Of a DNA stretch of 5,808 nucleotides, positions 5,725 through 5,808 are shown piece after piece; positions within the stretch are counted from its first letter, which is position 1; each line of letters begins with the position of its first letter. A program made the translations under genes and the position numbers. This DNA comes from Nitrospiraceae bacterium. GTDB taxonomy: Bacteria > Nitrospirota > UBA9217. The stretch covers positions 1-5,808 of the forward strand of contig DMKB01000373.1 of the NCBI GenBank assembly GCA_003454665.1, in the 5' to 3' direction. The notes under the pieces were generated by a model, which was not told the origin of the DNA, searched no databases, and saw only the letters and a list, made by a program, of their open reading frames with translations.

Positions 5725-5808
5725 ATGCTTCTGGAAGATCTGAAACAGGAACTCGACGCTGTCAGAAACAGGCTTGAAACGCTTCGGAGGCATCTTTGAC
5801 ACGCCCGC
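5725..5808 (+). CDS. prfB: Peptide chain release factor 2, 5' end, with programmed +1 frameshift (partial)
   Basis: This is the first part of prfB, encoding RF2, which recognises UAA and UGA stops and releases finished proteins from the ribosome. The ATG at 5725 has an AAGGAG ribosome site 6 nt upstream. The zero frame reads 24 codons (ending LETLRRHL) and then meets TGA at 5797-5799. That is almost exactly where E. coli prfB has its in-frame UGA (codon 26), and the surrounding CTT TGA C with an upstream GGAGG matches the known recoding site. After a +1 shift at CTT the reading continues as Asp-Thr-Pro, matching the LD of RF2 proteins, until the window ends. The N-terminal sequence is a coiled-coil-like helix, as in RF2. 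Only about 27 codons are visible, so the identification rests mainly on the recoding site. Confidence 0.88.
5786..5800 (+). promoter_or_regulatory. prfB programmed +1 ribosomal frameshift site
   Basis: The elements are an internal Shine-Dalgarno GGAGG (5786-5790), a 3-nt spacer CAT, the slippery codon CTT (5794-5796), the stop TGA (5797-5799) and a following C (5800). This is the same arrangement and spacing as in the E. coli prfB site, where low RF2 lets ribosomes slip +1 from CUU to UUU and so make more RF2. Confidence 0.92.

Overview
This window holds a vitamin B12 (cobalamin) uptake locus from a Gram-negative bacterium of moderate GC content. A TonB-dependent outer-membrane receptor shows that an outer membrane is present. 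The gene mix (BtuB-like receptor, BtuFCD-like ABC importer, bacterial DUF71/COG2102 protein, neighbouring prfB) would fit a deltaproteobacterial (Desulfobacterota-like) or similar anaerobic lineage. That placement is inference and is weakly supported.

Layout: nearly everything is on the minus strand, transcribed from right to left. A near-consensus promoter (5612-5640) leads into a first cobalamin riboswitch (about 5413-5586), followed by a long perfect intrinsic terminator (5326-5361) with an overlapping antiterminator hairpin. Then come btuF (periplasmic binding protein), btuC (permease) and btuD (ATPase), with short stop/start overlaps, and 14 nt after btuD a PP-loop ATPase of the DUF71/COG2102 family. 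This last gene is interrupted by an apparent single-base frameshift near 2212; its conserved C-terminal part continues in another frame to 2035. Only 20 nt further on is a second cobalamin riboswitch (about 1869-2014), directly upstream of a btuB-like receptor gene that ends 3 nt from the window edge.

On the plus strand, a divergent promoter (5661-5688) drives the 5' end of prfB (release factor 2). The fragment ends just after the classic autoregulatory +1 frameshift site, where an in-frame UGA is codon 25.

Together, BtuB would bring corrinoid across the outer membrane, BtuF would capture it in the periplasm and BtuCD would pump it into the cytoplasm. The DUF71 protein probably acts in salvage of incoming corrinoids, as comparative genomics has proposed for its B12-linked subgroup. 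Two riboswitches sense B12: the first looks transcriptional (terminator), the second has no terminator and looks translational. I see no mobile element, CRISPR array, tRNA or rRNA. The most notable observations are the DUF71 frameshift, the two riboswitches with different output devices, and the prfB recoding site.
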